From SHNJ01 sp964458615 (GTDB lineage: Bacteria > Pseudomonadota > Alphaproteobacteria > SHNJ01), in NCBI GenBank assembly GCA_964458615.1, contig CAYWJR010000003.1, positions 1 through 64,000 of the forward strand: a stretch of 64,000 bases of DNA. Direction: 5' to 3'. The notes beneath the pieces are model-generated. The model was given only the letters and a program-made list of their open reading frames with translations. It was not told where the DNA came from and did not search any database. Below, in pieces: positions 41,671 through 49,907 of the stretch (positions are counted from its first letter, which is position 1; each line of letters begins with the position of its first letter). The translations under genes were made by a program, and so were the position numbers.

Positions 41671-41765
41671 GGCGCGGCGTTAAATGCGGCGCCCGTTAAA
41701 ATCCAAAGCCCGTAAACCAGCAAACAGCTGAGAATCATAAAACTGATCCAACGTAATAATTTCAT
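41667..41765 (-). CDS. Very short membrane peptide upstream of rluD
   Basis: A 32-codon frame starts at an ATG (MKLLRWISFMILSCL...) and ends in TGA overlapping the possible GTG start of rluD. Residues 5-28 are almost all hydrophobic and could form one transmembrane helix. In other alphaproteobacteria a longer membrane protein gene often precedes rluD, so this could be a natural small protein, a shortened relic, or a coupling leader. No family match is claimed. Confidence 0.4.
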   Translation of the reverse strand: MKLLRWISFMILSCLLVYGLWILTGAAFNAAP

Positions 41766-41940
41766 GCGGTCATTTTACCGGACTTGGCCATAATATGCCA
41801 AGCCAGAAAAGGCAAAAAAAGGCCGACCCGTAGGCCGACCTTTTCAAGAGCACACCCCAAAAAAACCTTATTTCTTAGCCCGTCACCCCAACATCCCCCG
41901 CCAAAGCGCGGAATCCGGGCAATGGGCGCCTATCGAAACT

Positions 41941-42153
41941 TTATGGAATATTTTCCTTGCAATCCCAACCCACATCGCCGACCGGTTCACAGTCCAATGT
42001 TTGGTTTTCATTGCTACCGCCGCTTCCGCCGTCTTCTCCGCCTTCGTCGCCGTCAAAGGCCATTTGCATAGGCAGACGCCAATCCGCCTGAACGGGTGCC
42101 GAAAACGCGGTAAATGATAAAATAACCGCTAATATCAATAGCTTGGAATGCAT
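41941..42153 (-). CDS. Small secreted acidic glycine-rich protein, unknown
   Basis: The 70-residue frame begins with a classical signal peptide (KLLILAVILSFTAFSAPVQA), leaving a mature peptide of ~47 residues: an acidic, Gly/Ser-rich centre (DGDEGGEDGGSGGSNENQ) and a short end with two cysteines (LDCEPVGDVGWDCKENIP) that might form a disulfide. No family is recognised. Confidence 0.5.
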   Translation of the reverse strand: MHSKLLILAVILSFTAFSAPVQADWRLPMQMAFDGDEGGEDGGSGGSNENQTLDCEPVGDVGWDCKENIP

Positions 42154-42290
42154 AATTCGCCCCTTGGGTTACGCTTTAATATTGCCTAAAACTGTCCGAT
42201 ACAAAACCATTATGACAAACAAAACCTAAATAACGGTTGAGAATGGTTAAAATTTTATTCGTTTTCTTGTGGGGGGGCAGGATGGGTGAT

Positions 42291-43022
42291 TTAACTGGCG
42301 GCCATGACATGGGATACAAATTCCCGCAAACGCGGTGTTTTTGGATTTTCCAGGATGCTGGCGTTGCCGTGTTCGATCACGCGGCCTTGATCCAGGCACA
42401 ATATTTGATTGGCGGCGCGTTTGGCAAAATTCAAATGGTGGGTAATTAAAATTATGCCGCAACCCCGGTCGCGCACCATCAATAGAAATTCTAAAATTTT
42501 TGCCGTTTGTTCGACATCCAATGCGGATGTAATTTCGTCCAGCAATAAATATTTTGGCTGCAACACAATCGCCCGCGCCAACGCCAGCCGTTGTTTTTGC
42601 CCGCCCGAAGATTGGCTTGGGTAACGGTCGATGAATTCTTCCATCGCGAAATAATCGATGATTTCCTCAATCAACGATTCCCGTTCCGGCGTCATGCAAT
42701 CTTCGACCGGAAGCAGCAAGTTTTGCCGCAACGTCAAATGCGGCCATAAAAACAATTGTTGGAACACAACGGTCATTTCCGGCCACGGTTCCGGCGCCGG
42801 CGCATCGGGTTTTTGCGGGAAATGGAAATTTTTTCCGTCGATCGATATGGATCCCGAATCGGGCGATTCAATCATCGATAACGACCGCAATAATGTGGTT
42901 TTTCCGCCGCCGCTGGGCCCGATGATGGCGGTAATCGTGCCGGGATTCACGGTCAATTCGACATCCCGTACAATCGGGCGGCCTTGCAGGGATTTGGAAA
43001 TATTTTTTGCGATAAACATCAA
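42291..43022 (-). CDS. Polar amino-acid ABC transporter, ATP-binding protein
   Basis: The ATPase shows Walker A GPSGGGKTTLL, the signature SSGGQKQRLALARAI, Walker B YLLLDEITSALD and the switch His in ILITHHLNFAK, all in the GlnQ/HisP style. Length 243 is usual. Its ATG overlaps the stop of the permease gene (ATGA). With the permease and binding protein upstream it makes a three-gene uptake system; the amino acid is not determinable. Confidence 0.93.
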   Translation of the reverse strand: MMFIAKNISKSLQGRPIVRDVELTVNPGTITAIIGPSGGGKTTLLRSLSMIESPDSGSISIDGKNFHFPQKPDAPAPEPWPEMTVVFQQLFLWPHLTLRQNLLLPVEDCMTPERESLIEEIIDYFAMEEFIDRYPSQSSGGQKQRLALARAIVLQPKYLLLDEITSALDVEQTAKILEFLLMVRDRGCGIILITHHLNFAKRAANQILCLDQGRVIEHGNASILENPKTPRLREFVSHVMAAS

Positions 43023-43690
43023 CGATCCGATAAATTGCGCGTGTATTTGTTTTTAATCCATATGGCGACGCCGTTGATCGGCAAACAAACCGCCAGGAAA
43101 AACAATCCCAATGCGGTGTAAATTTCAACGGGTTTGTATATTTGCGCGTTAATGCGCTGCGCGACGCGGAAAATTTCTTCGACCGAAATCAGGCTTGCGA
43201 ATAATGTGACATGCAACATGGTCACTTGTAAAATCAGCAATCCGGGCAAAATATGCCGCAACAATATCGGCAATTGGATTTTGAATATGGTTTTCTTGCG
43301 CGATAATCCGCACACGCGCGCGGCCGATAAATACTGTTCGGGGAAATCTTCTAATGCGAACCGAACCAAATCCGACACGCCGAAAATATTGATAATTGTG
43401 AATGTGAACGCGGCGGTATAAAATGGATCGATTACGACCTGGAACATCGCCTGTACCGGATAATGCAGCCAGAATAAAAATACCAGAATTGGAATTCCCG
43501 CCAACACAAAAGAAATCATCCGGGAAACTTTGCCGATAGAATAAGGATGCTGCCACCCCAAAAACCCAAGCGCGGAACCCAATATGATTCCCAAGGACCA
43601 TATGATTCCGCATAATTGCAATGTCACCACAAGCCCGGATAAAAAACCGGTATGATATTGAATTAAAATGTCGAAAACGGTTGAAATCAT
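43019..43690 (-). CDS. Polar amino-acid ABC transporter, permease
   Basis: This 223-residue inner-membrane protein has about five helices and the HisMQ-type coupling loop (DFPEQYLSAARVCGLSRKKTI, the EAA motif in variant form) facing the ATPase. It lies between the solute-binding protein gene and the ATPase gene. One permease gene only, so it probably works as a homodimer. Confidence 0.88.
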   Translation of the reverse strand: MISTVFDILIQYHTGFLSGLVVTLQLCGIIWSLGIILGSALGFLGWQHPYSIGKVSRMISFVLAGIPILVFLFWLHYPVQAMFQVVIDPFYTAAFTFTIINIFGVSDLVRFALEDFPEQYLSAARVCGLSRKKTIFKIQLPILLRHILPGLLILQVTMLHVTLFASLISVEEIFRVAQRINAQIYKPVEIYTALGLFFLAVCLPINGVAIWIKNKYTRNLSDR

Positions 43691-43748
43691 GAATTTATGA
43701 TATTGTTTTTGCGGATCGCTGTATAGTTATTTTTGCATCCGCCAAATA

Positions 43749-44618
43749 TTATTCCCGGTACGGCTTCGCCAGCCGGTAAAAGCTGCCGGGGTATTTTTCA
43801 TGCTTGTTCAATATATCGCTCATTTCGCCGTTATTGATTATATCGGTCAACGCGGCGTCGATCATCGATTTAAACGCCGTATCGCCCTGAGGCAGCGCGA
43901 TTACATTTGGAAACACCGCAACCGGTTTGTCATCGGCGCATAATTTTTTGTCCGTATTTTTGGCGTTCCAATCGAAAATTTGAAACGGTTCGACAAATGC
44001 CATGTCCGCCTTTGCGGTTGCGACATTCATCAACAATTGCGTTACATCGGCGGAATTCGGCAATGTCAATGACTGTGCCTTTGGAAACCGCGCCGCAGCC
44101 AGGCGCGATGCCACCGAACCGTCGACCATCGCGATTTTAAATGCCGGATCGTTCCAATCGGCTTGATTTTTTTGTTTTTCGCATTGTTGCGCGCCCACCA
44201 TGCCGCTGTAATAAAACGGCACTGAAAATCCGACGAATTTGCCTTCGTTCGGATTCATCCAATAAGTAATACATACGGCGTCATACCGTCCGGTTTGCAA
44301 TCCTTGGACATTTGTCGCGAAACTGACTTCTTCGGTCCAATCGATTTTTAATCCCAGCCGTTCACCGATTTTTTGCATGATGTCGACGGCGATGCCCGAA
44401 AATTCACCGGTATTGGGATCTTTGATAACCGCGGGCGGGAACAATATATACCCGCAACGCAATGTGCGGGTTTTCATTACCTTGGCATAAACCGATTCTG
44501 GCGCATTGGCGCCTGGCGGCGATTTAATTTCCCGCACCAAATGCGTTAACGCGATAATAACCACCCATAACGCGACTGCGCCAAGGACGATACGGTGTAT
44601 CAGGGGATGTTTTTGCAT
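43749..44618 (-). CDS. Polar amino-acid ABC transporter, solute-binding protein
   Basis: The N-terminal hydrophobic segment (IVLGAVALWVVIIALTHLV) may be an uncleaved anchor or a signal peptide without an evident cleavage site. A type II periplasmic binding fold follows: RTLRCGYILFPPAVIKDP, GIAVDIMQKIGERLGLKIDW, YDAVCITYWMNP and DMAFVEPFQI. The ligand is not predictable. It is the first gene of the operon, with a predicted promoter shared back-to-back with the next gene's region. Confidence 0.9.
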   Translation of the reverse strand: MQKHPLIHRIVLGAVALWVVIIALTHLVREIKSPPGANAPESVYAKVMKTRTLRCGYILFPPAVIKDPNTGEFSGIAVDIMQKIGERLGLKIDWTEEVSFATNVQGLQTGRYDAVCITYWMNPNEGKFVGFSVPFYYSGMVGAQQCEKQKNQADWNDPAFKIAMVDGSVASRLAAARFPKAQSLTLPNSADVTQLLMNVATAKADMAFVEPFQIFDWNAKNTDKKLCADDKPVAVFPNVIALPQGDTAFKSMIDAALTDIINNGEMSDILNKHEKYPGSFYRLAKPYRE

Positions 44619-44655
44619 GGGGCTAGTTTTAATCTTTTGACAGTATGGATATGAT

Positions 44656-44683
44656 ATACTAATCGGTATGGCGGAAATGACAA
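44656..44683 (-). promoter_or_regulatory. Predicted promoter of the ABC transporter operon
   Basis: On the minus strand TTGTCA and TAGTAT are 16 bases apart. The 66-base divergent gap also holds a TTGACA on the plus strand. Confidence 0.4.
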
Positions 44684-44684
44684 A

Positions 44685-45626
44685 ATGCTGATGCGTATCG
44701 TTTTATTCTTTATCCTGTGTGCTTTGCCGATGTGGCCGTTTGATTCGGCGTATTCGGCTCAATTGGACATGAAGGCCGCGAAATCGGGCAATATGACCCA
44801 ATTTTCCTATAAGTTCGAAGATTTTTCCGGGCGTCCCGTTTCATTGTCGTTCATGTTGAATACCCGCCAATTGAACGCAGGCGCCGGGCAATTTCAGGCA
44901 TTCGATCAAGTGCAAATGGAAAATTACACGATGGAGTATTTGCATTACTATGCGGCGCAAACGCCGGGGGTGCAAGTATCGGTCGATAAAATCGGCGATA
45001 CGATCAGTTTTCACGTTATGGGGCCAAGCGACGAAGTCGTTCAACAAACCCTGGCGCAAATGAAGCGCCGCAACGAAGAAGCGCAAGACCGGTATTTACA
45101 ATCCAAATATTTTATCAAGGATACGACCGGAAAATACATTATGCCGGATCACATCCGCATCGCCGAGAATTATATCGCATCCATGCGCCCGGTGGCCAAG
45201 GCGATCGCCGCGCAATCCGCCGACAAAAGCCAGCGCGGCGTATTGAACGCCAGTTTGAATTTTTTACAATCCATACCCTATGACACATTGCAAAACCGGG
45301 CGACGTCGAACGGATCCGGATTCACGACGCCTTATGGCATGTTATTGATGAATCGCGGCGATTGCGACACAAAAAGCGTGGCGTTGATCGCGATGATGCG
45401 GTCGTTATATCCCAACATGCCGATTGCCATGATTTATACCAATAATCATGCTTTTGTCGGATTTCAGGTGCAGGCATTGTCGGGCGACAGGATATTGACA
45501 GTCGAACGCAAGGTGTTCGTTTTAACCGAACCCGCGGGGCCAGGGCAATTCCCGGTCGGGCGTATCGGCCATGTATCCAGCGCCGATCTAGACCGCGATT
45601 ATTTTTCATATGTGATGATGCCGTAA
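44685..45626 (+). CDS. Secreted transglutaminase-like cysteine protein
   Basis: A signal peptide (to about SAYSA) leads a ~290-residue exported protein. The second half carries a transglutaminase-like core: YGMLLMNRGDCDTKSVALIAMMRS with the catalytic Cys in RGDC, followed ~30 residues later by NNHAFVGFQV with the His. The first half has no known domain (KFEDFSGRPVSLSFML, then long helices). Relatives act as peptidases, acyl-transferases or inactive folds, so activity is unproven. It is a single-gene unit ended by a strong terminator. Confidence 0.72.
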   Translation: MLMRIVLFFILCALPMWPFDSAYSAQLDMKAAKSGNMTQFSYKFEDFSGRPVSLSFMLNTRQLNAGAGQFQAFDQVQMENYTMEYLHYYAAQTPGVQVSVDKIGDTISFHVMGPSDEVVQQTLAQMKRRNEEAQDRYLQSKYFIKDTTGKYIMPDHIRIAENYIASMRPVAKAIAAQSADKSQRGVLNASLNFLQSIPYDTLQNRATSNGSGFTTPYGMLLMNRGDCDTKSVALIAMMRSLYPNMPIAMIYTNNHAFVGFQVQALSGDRILTVERKVFVLTEPAGPGQFPVGRIGHVSSADLDRDYFSYVMMP

Positions 45627-45647
45627 TTCGAATGCCGGATCGCAAAT

Positions 45648-45680
45648 AAAAAACCCGGCATTTTTCAATGCCGGGTTTTT
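45648..45680 (+). terminator. Rho-independent terminator between converging genes
   Basis: AAACCCGGCA and TGCCGGGTTT pair around TTTTTCAA, flanked by A-run and T-run; it can serve both the transglutaminase-like gene and the converging cold-shock gene. Confidence 0.85.
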
Positions 45681-45694
45681 CAAATATTTTACGA

Positions 45695-46333
45695 TTAAAT
45701 GATTTCGATGGATTCGGCTTCTTGGCCTTTGCCGCCGCTGACGACGCGCATGCGAACGGCCTGGCCTTCGTCCAGGTTTTGCAATCCCGAACGGCGCAAG
45801 GTGGACATGTGAACGAACACATCGCGGCTGCCGTCATCTGGCATCACGAACCCGAATCCTTTGTTGCTGTTGTACCATTTTACGGTGCCGTTTACTTCGT
45901 GGGCAGGTCCGGTCGGGGCGCGGCGCTCGCCGTGTCCGGAATTCCGATCGCCAAAACCGCCACGGTCGCCATATTTGCTGCGTCCGCCGCCGCCACCGCC
46001 GCCGCCAAAATTGTTGCGGCGGAAACCGCCACCGCCGCCGCCAAAATCACGATCGCCGCGCGGGCGTTCTTGGGCTGTGCTGGTATCGACGGAAATAATT
46101 TGTTTTACTTCTTGGCCTTTTTGGCCGGTGCCGACAATGCATGTAATCGTGGTGCCGTCCGGCAATTCATCATGCCCGGAATTGGTAACAGCCGACATAT
46201 GAATGAACACATCCCGATCCTGGCCGGGGATGTTGGCGAAACCAAAACCTTTTCTAGAGGAAAACCATTTGACAGTTAATGTAACAGGAGAACCGTTAGA
46301 ATCCGAAGCGCCAAAATTATTCATATCAATCAC
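45695..46333 (-). CDS. Double cold-shock-domain protein
   Basis: Two OB-fold cold-shock domains bind single-stranded RNA or DNA. The first (about 16-80) has RNP1-like KGFGFANI and RNP2 VFIHMSA; the second (about 147-211) has VKWYNSNKGFGFVMP and VFVHMST. They are joined by a Gly/Arg-rich linker (GGGGGFRRNNFGGGGGGGGR and on). Two-domain Csp proteins of ~200 residues are typical for alphaproteobacteria. A promoter and a leader of about 40-60 bases precede it. Confidence 0.93.
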   Translation of the reverse strand: MIDMNNFGASDSNGSPVTLTVKWFSSRKGFGFANIPGQDRDVFIHMSAVTNSGHDELPDGTTITCIVGTGQKGQEVKQIISVDTSTAQERPRGDRDFGGGGGGFRRNNFGGGGGGGGRSKYGDRGGFGDRNSGHGERRAPTGPAHEVNGTVKWYNSNKGFGFVMPDDGSRDVFVHMSTLRRSGLQNLDEGQAVRMRVVSGGKGQEAESIEII

Positions 46334-46372
46334 ACTCTTAATATATATTAAAAATCAAAGACCAGTGGTTCC

Positions 46373-46400
46373 ATAATAAAACAAAAAGCGGATTTAGCAA
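46373..46400 (-). promoter_or_regulatory. Predicted promoter of the cold-shock gene
   Basis: On the minus strand TTGCTA and TATTAT are 16 bases apart. An inverted repeat AAAGACCA...TGGTCTTT lies around it. Confidence 0.4.
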
Positions 46401-46538
46401 CTATTTTGTATGGCGGGTTTCATGGTCTTTAGCCACTATATCGGCATAGGGTAAATTTTACTTTAACAAAAACAAAAATCAATCCGTTTGACGCAAAATT
46501 TTCTTTGCGGATTTTTTATATTGCTATGCAAAATGCCT

Positions 46539-46544
46539 TATAAT
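46539..46544 (+). promoter_or_regulatory. Likely -10 element of bdhA
   Basis: A perfect TATAAT lies about 36 bases before the bdhA start; no good -35 element is seen at the usual spacing. Confidence 0.3.
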
Positions 46545-46579
46545 ACTGTGTTTATTCAATTTCATGGCAAAGGGTTGAT

Positions 46580-47362
46580 ATGCTGCAAAACAAAAAAGTT
46601 CTGGTCACCGGGTCGGCGCGCGGCATTGGGCTTGCGATTGTAACCGAATTCGCGAAAAACGGCGCGTCGGTCGTTATTCATGGATTGTGCGAAGACCATT
46701 ATTTGCAATCTGTTGCCACGGATATAACGGCAAAATATAAAAATAATGTTTTGATTTCAAATGCCGATCTGGCCGATCCGGCCGGCATTACGGATTTGGC
46801 CGATATGGTGATGGGCCAATGGGGTGGCGTGGATGTATTGGTCAATAACGCAGGCATGCAATATGTCAGCCCGATTGAAACATTTCCGCGCGATCAGTGG
46901 GATCGCGTTCTGGCGGTGAATTTATCGGCGGCTTTTTTACTGGCGCAGCGATTTATTCCCGCCATGAAAAAAACCGGGTGGGGGCGTATTATCAATATTG
47001 CGTCGGCGCATGGCATGGTCGCGTCGATTCACAAATCCGCTTATGTGGCAAGCAAACATGGGCTTTTGGGATTGACCAAGGTTATGGCGCTGGAATTGGC
47101 TAACGACAATATCACCAGCAACGCGATTTGCCCCGGGTGGGTGCAAACCGACATCGTCGATAAACAAGTCGCGGCGCGTGCGAACGCCACAAATATTCCA
47201 ATTCAACAAGCGGCAGTCGATTTAATATCGGAAAAAATGCCGTACCACCAATTCGTACAGGCCGCGGATATTGCGTCCCTGGCGGTTTTTTTATGCGGCG
47301 ACGCCGCGCGCGCAATCACCGGCGCCAGTTTGCCAATTGATGGCGGGTGGACAGCGCAGTAA
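46580..47362 (+). CDS. bdhA: 3-hydroxybutyrate dehydrogenase
   Basis: BdhA oxidises 3-hydroxybutyrate to acetoacetate with NAD, in PHB mobilisation. The SDR motifs are VTGSARGIGLAIV, NNAGMQYVSPIE and, with the catalytic Tyr and Lys, SAYVASKHGLLGLTKV. The C-terminal ITGASLPIDGGWTAQ is diagnostic for this enzyme. At 260 residues it is full length. The phasin gene at 31760 indicates that PHB is present. Confidence 0.93.
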   Translation: MLQNKKVLVTGSARGIGLAIVTEFAKNGASVVIHGLCEDHYLQSVATDITAKYKNNVLISNADLADPAGITDLADMVMGQWGGVDVLVNNAGMQYVSPIETFPRDQWDRVLAVNLSAAFLLAQRFIPAMKKTGWGRIINIASAHGMVASIHKSAYVASKHGLLGLTKVMALELANDNITSNAICPGWVQTDIVDKQVAARANATNIPIQQAAVDLISEKMPYHQFVQAADIASLAVFLCGDAARAITGASLPIDGGWTAQ

Positions 47363-47395
47363 TATAATACAATTAATGGTTGTATTATAATTTCT
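47363..47395 (+). terminator. AT-rich hairpin after bdhA
   Basis: TATAATACAA and TTGTATTATA pair perfectly around TTAATGG, starting directly after the stop codon and followed by a short T-rich stretch; weak as a terminator because of its AT content. Confidence 0.45.
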
Positions 47396-47765
47396 GTCAT
47401 GCATTTGTCACAGCGGTGGGATAAGTATGCGGATTTTGTTTTTTCATTCCATAATCCGATAAGCAAGTTTCATTCAATTATAATTTAATTGTTATTTATC
47501 ACTATTAGTCAAAATTAAATTGACTAAAATAGATGTTTTTCGTATTAAAACTCCAATTACAAAAAATAACAGGACATACGAAGATGAACCAAACGAAACA
47601 TAATTGCTGATCCGGTTTGATCGGCAGTTAACCAGAATCCGGCAAAATTCGGCGGCACGATTTTAAAGTGGAATTGCATATTCTACCAATGGTTGTGTTT
47701 TGCCGTTTTGCCGGAACCACGGATTACACCACAATTATAACATCAACCATAACAGCGAGGGAATC
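47396..47765. other. Long AT-rich intergenic region
   Basis: About 370 bases, strongly AT-rich in its left half, hold no credible gene. A palindrome sits near the middle (separate entry). A nine-codon frame from the ATG at 47584 could be a leader peptide but is likely chance. The right end carries the GAGGGAATC ribosome binding site of the next gene. Confidence 0.5.
47505..47527. promoter_or_regulatory. Palindrome, possible operator
   Basis: TTAGTCAA and TTGACTAA are perfect 8-base inverted arms around AATTAAA. The right arm contains a TTGACT that could serve as a -35 element, so a regulator bound here might control the gene at 47766. Confidence 0.4.
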
Positions 47766-48692
47766 ATGGCACTTACGGCATTAAAACAAAAATGGTCGGC
47801 CGCCACGCAAAGCGTGCGGTCGGCTTTTGATTCGGCCAAGTACGAAACCGATACAAAGCGAGACAATATCCACAAAATGATGGCTGCTTGGAATATCAAA
47901 TCTTTTGGCGAGGCGGCAATCGATCTTGCCAGGCTTGCGGATGAAATGGGCACGCGGGCGCAACGCGAGGAAGGCGTTCCGGAACAAATGCGAATGCGTG
48001 TTTTTACGGCATTGTATCATTTGGCGTTACCGCAATTGCGATATGACATTGCCGGTTATTGGAATAAGCCCGGCGATGAATTGGAACAAGGGCCCGATGG
48101 CAAAATGAAAGAAAAAGATTGCAGCCGGTTTTTGGCAGGCGTACCCGTCGTGACGAGCGAGGGACGCCCGAGCCAGGCCAATTATGCGATCAAAACCAGT
48201 TGGCGGGACGACAGCGCGCCATTCCGCGAAGCGTTGTTTAAAATTGTCGATCCGCATACTCCGCCAACGCCGGGTAAAAAACACGCGATTTTCCATCAAA
48301 TGTTCGATGCGGTCGCGTGGTATGACGGGTTTTGCGCCGTATCCGGCAATCCCGTAACGACAGTCCGGTTGGCCAATATTTTATCCCAAGCGGCGGAATT
48401 CAGGGCGCGGGCGTATTTCGGCGCGCCGCCTTTGGAAAAAGACCTTGCTGCGCAATCGGGCGAAACGATACCTCAACGGTGGTCGCGCGCGGAACAATAC
48501 GATCAATTTCAGCGTGTTTACGTTATTCGCAGCAATGTGCGGATGCCCGCGACGGTTGAAATTTTATCGGTCGGCCAGGGTACGGCGGTCGATAAATTGA
48601 TGCGAAAGGCTATGCGGGGCTGGGCAGAAGATCGCGCTGCCGCAAGATCCGTAGCCGGCGAGAAGACCAGGGAGAAAGTCCAAGCCAGATAA
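47766..48692 (+). CDS. Protein of unknown function (308 residues)
   Basis: The ATG of MALTALKQKW has GAGGG seven bases upstream and gives 308 residues; a more upstream start would read through the AT-rich gap. There is no signal peptide or membrane helix. The first ~100 residues are helical (SVRSAFDSAKYETDTKRDNI, AAIDLARLADEMGTRAQREE), the middle has ordered strands and Trp/Tyr (FLAGVPVVTSEGRPSQ, FHQMFDAVAWYDGFCAV), and the tail is basic. I recognise no family. It is a single-gene unit ended by a hairpin terminator. Confidence 0.55.
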   Translation: MALTALKQKWSAATQSVRSAFDSAKYETDTKRDNIHKMMAAWNIKSFGEAAIDLARLADEMGTRAQREEGVPEQMRMRVFTALYHLALPQLRYDIAGYWNKPGDELEQGPDGKMKEKDCSRFLAGVPVVTSEGRPSQANYAIKTSWRDDSAPFREALFKIVDPHTPPTPGKKHAIFHQMFDAVAWYDGFCAVSGNPVTTVRLANILSQAAEFRARAYFGAPPLEKDLAAQSGETIPQRWSRAEQYDQFQRVYVIRSNVRMPATVEILSVGQGTAVDKLMRKAMRGWAEDRAAARSVAGEKTREKVQAR

Positions 48693-48733
48693 ATTCCGTC
48701 CGATCGGAAAATGGAATTTATATAAAATGGCGC

Positions 48734-48770
48734 AAAAAAATGGCCGGAACATTCATTCCGGCCATTGTTA
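48734..48770 (-). terminator. Bidirectional terminator between the unknown gene and the cyclophilin gene
   Basis: AATGGCCGGAA and TTCCGGCCATT pair around CATTCA. A seven-base A-run on the left is the T-run for minus-strand transcripts; the plus-strand side has GTTATTTT. Confidence 0.82.
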
Positions 48771-48784
48771 TTTTACCAAGAATT

Positions 48785-49354
48785 TTAGTTGGATTTCGCC
48801 TTGGATTTGGTTTTTGGTTTTTCCACGACATCCGCTGCAACATGCATTTCCAGAATTTTGTCTGGATCTTCCACTTTGCCGTTTCTGGAACGATCGCCTT
48901 TTTTCAAGGAATCGACATGTTCCATGCCTTCGGCAACGCGGCCCCAAACGGTGTACTGGCCGTCCAAATACGATGCCGGTGCAAAACAGATGAAAAATTG
49001 GCTATCCGCGCTGTTCGGATCGGCGGTGCGCGCCATCGAAACCGTGCCGCGCACGTGTTTTTCGCTGCTAAATTCGGCTGGCAATTTCGTGCCCGATCCG
49101 CCGGTTCCATCACCCTTTGGATCGCCTGTTTGCGCCATGAATCCATCGATGACGCGATGGAACACCAAACCGTCATAATATTTTTGGCGAACCAATTCTT
49201 TGATCCGGGCGACATGTTTCGGCGCCAAATCCGGGCGCAATTCGATCACGACCCGGCCGGATTTCAATTCCATATATAAAGTATTTTCTAAATCAGCAGC
49301 ATTCACAGAAGTCACCATAATTAAAGTTAGAAAAAGAGTAAGAAGAAAACGCAT
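48785..49354 (-). CDS. Periplasmic cyclophilin-type peptidyl-prolyl isomerase
   Basis: A signal peptide (MRFLLTLFLTLIMVTSVNA) exports the protein. The cyclophilin domain has YYDGLVFHRVIDGFMAQTGDP, GGSGTKLPAEF, GTVSMARTADPNSADSQFFI (catalytic Phe/Gln region) and VWGRVAEGMEHVDSL. It should speed up proline isomerisation during folding of exported proteins. The tail is Lys-rich. It ends at a strong terminator. Confidence 0.93.
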   Translation of the reverse strand: MRFLLTLFLTLIMVTSVNAADLENTLYMELKSGRVVIELRPDLAPKHVARIKELVRQKYYDGLVFHRVIDGFMAQTGDPKGDGTGGSGTKLPAEFSSEKHVRGTVSMARTADPNSADSQFFICFAPASYLDGQYTVWGRVAEGMEHVDSLKKGDRSRNGKVEDPDKILEMHVAADVVEKPKTKSKAKSN

Positions 49355-49377
49355 AGAATTCTCCGTTGCGGTTTAAA

Positions 49378-49806
49378 TTAAGAAGAAGGGGACGATTTTT
49401 TGCCAAAAGGCTTTTTGAACGCATCTGCGATCGCGCGCAAATTATTGCCGTGACCCGGGCTTTGCGCCGCTTTGTTAACCGGCTGCCCCGGCGCAGGTTT
49501 CAAACTGTTGGCGGACAACGGGTCTTGGCCGCCGATGGTTTTTTCCAGATGGCTGACCATGTTGGCGAATGCCGAACCGTCGATGCCTTGCGCAGATTCG
49601 TTCGCCGCGCCTTTGTTTTCCATACGATGCGCCACGCGTTGCACATGCGCCATGGTAATTGATTCGCGGAAATTGGCGAACAGGCCGTCTTCCAATAACG
49701 GATCATCGGCGCACCGCGCCAGCAACATTTGACAGGCCTTGGTGCGGTTGCCGGTGGATTTGATCAAAGCTTCTTCGATACAGGCGTCGACGTAATTTTT
49801 GCTCAT
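49378..49806 (-). CDS. Small soluble protein of unknown function
   Basis: This 142-residue protein lies 23 bases upstream of the cyclophilin gene and is probably in its transcript. The N-terminal 55 residues are helical with NRTKACQMLLARCADDPLLE; the rest is low-complexity with Gly, Asn, Pro and a basic end (KKPFGKKSSPSS). The N-terminal segment has the look of a short helix-turn-helix but lacks a clear match. I do not recognise the family. Confidence 0.5.
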   Translation of the reverse strand: MSKNYVDACIEEALIKSTGNRTKACQMLLARCADDPLLEDGLFANFRESITMAHVQRVAHRMENKGAANESAQGIDGSAFANMVSHLEKTIGGQDPLSANSLKPAPGQPVNKAAQSPGHGNNLRAIADAFKKPFGKKSSPSS

Positions 49807-49907
49807 GATTTTTTACTCGGTTGGGAACAAACTGGATGCGCTCGAAAAAGTCTAGCATGAAAGGGGCAAAAGAAAAATTAAAAATAGCCCCCGCCACGAT
49901 AAAGCCA

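Noticed and set aside
41805..41850. Repeated GGCCGACC before the T-run after rluD region, first thought a terminator
   Set aside because: The two copies are direct, not inverted, so they do not make a stable hairpin.
47584..47610. Nine-codon leader peptide in the gap before 47766
   Set aside because: Too short to tell from chance; no codon bias or attenuator hairpin follows.
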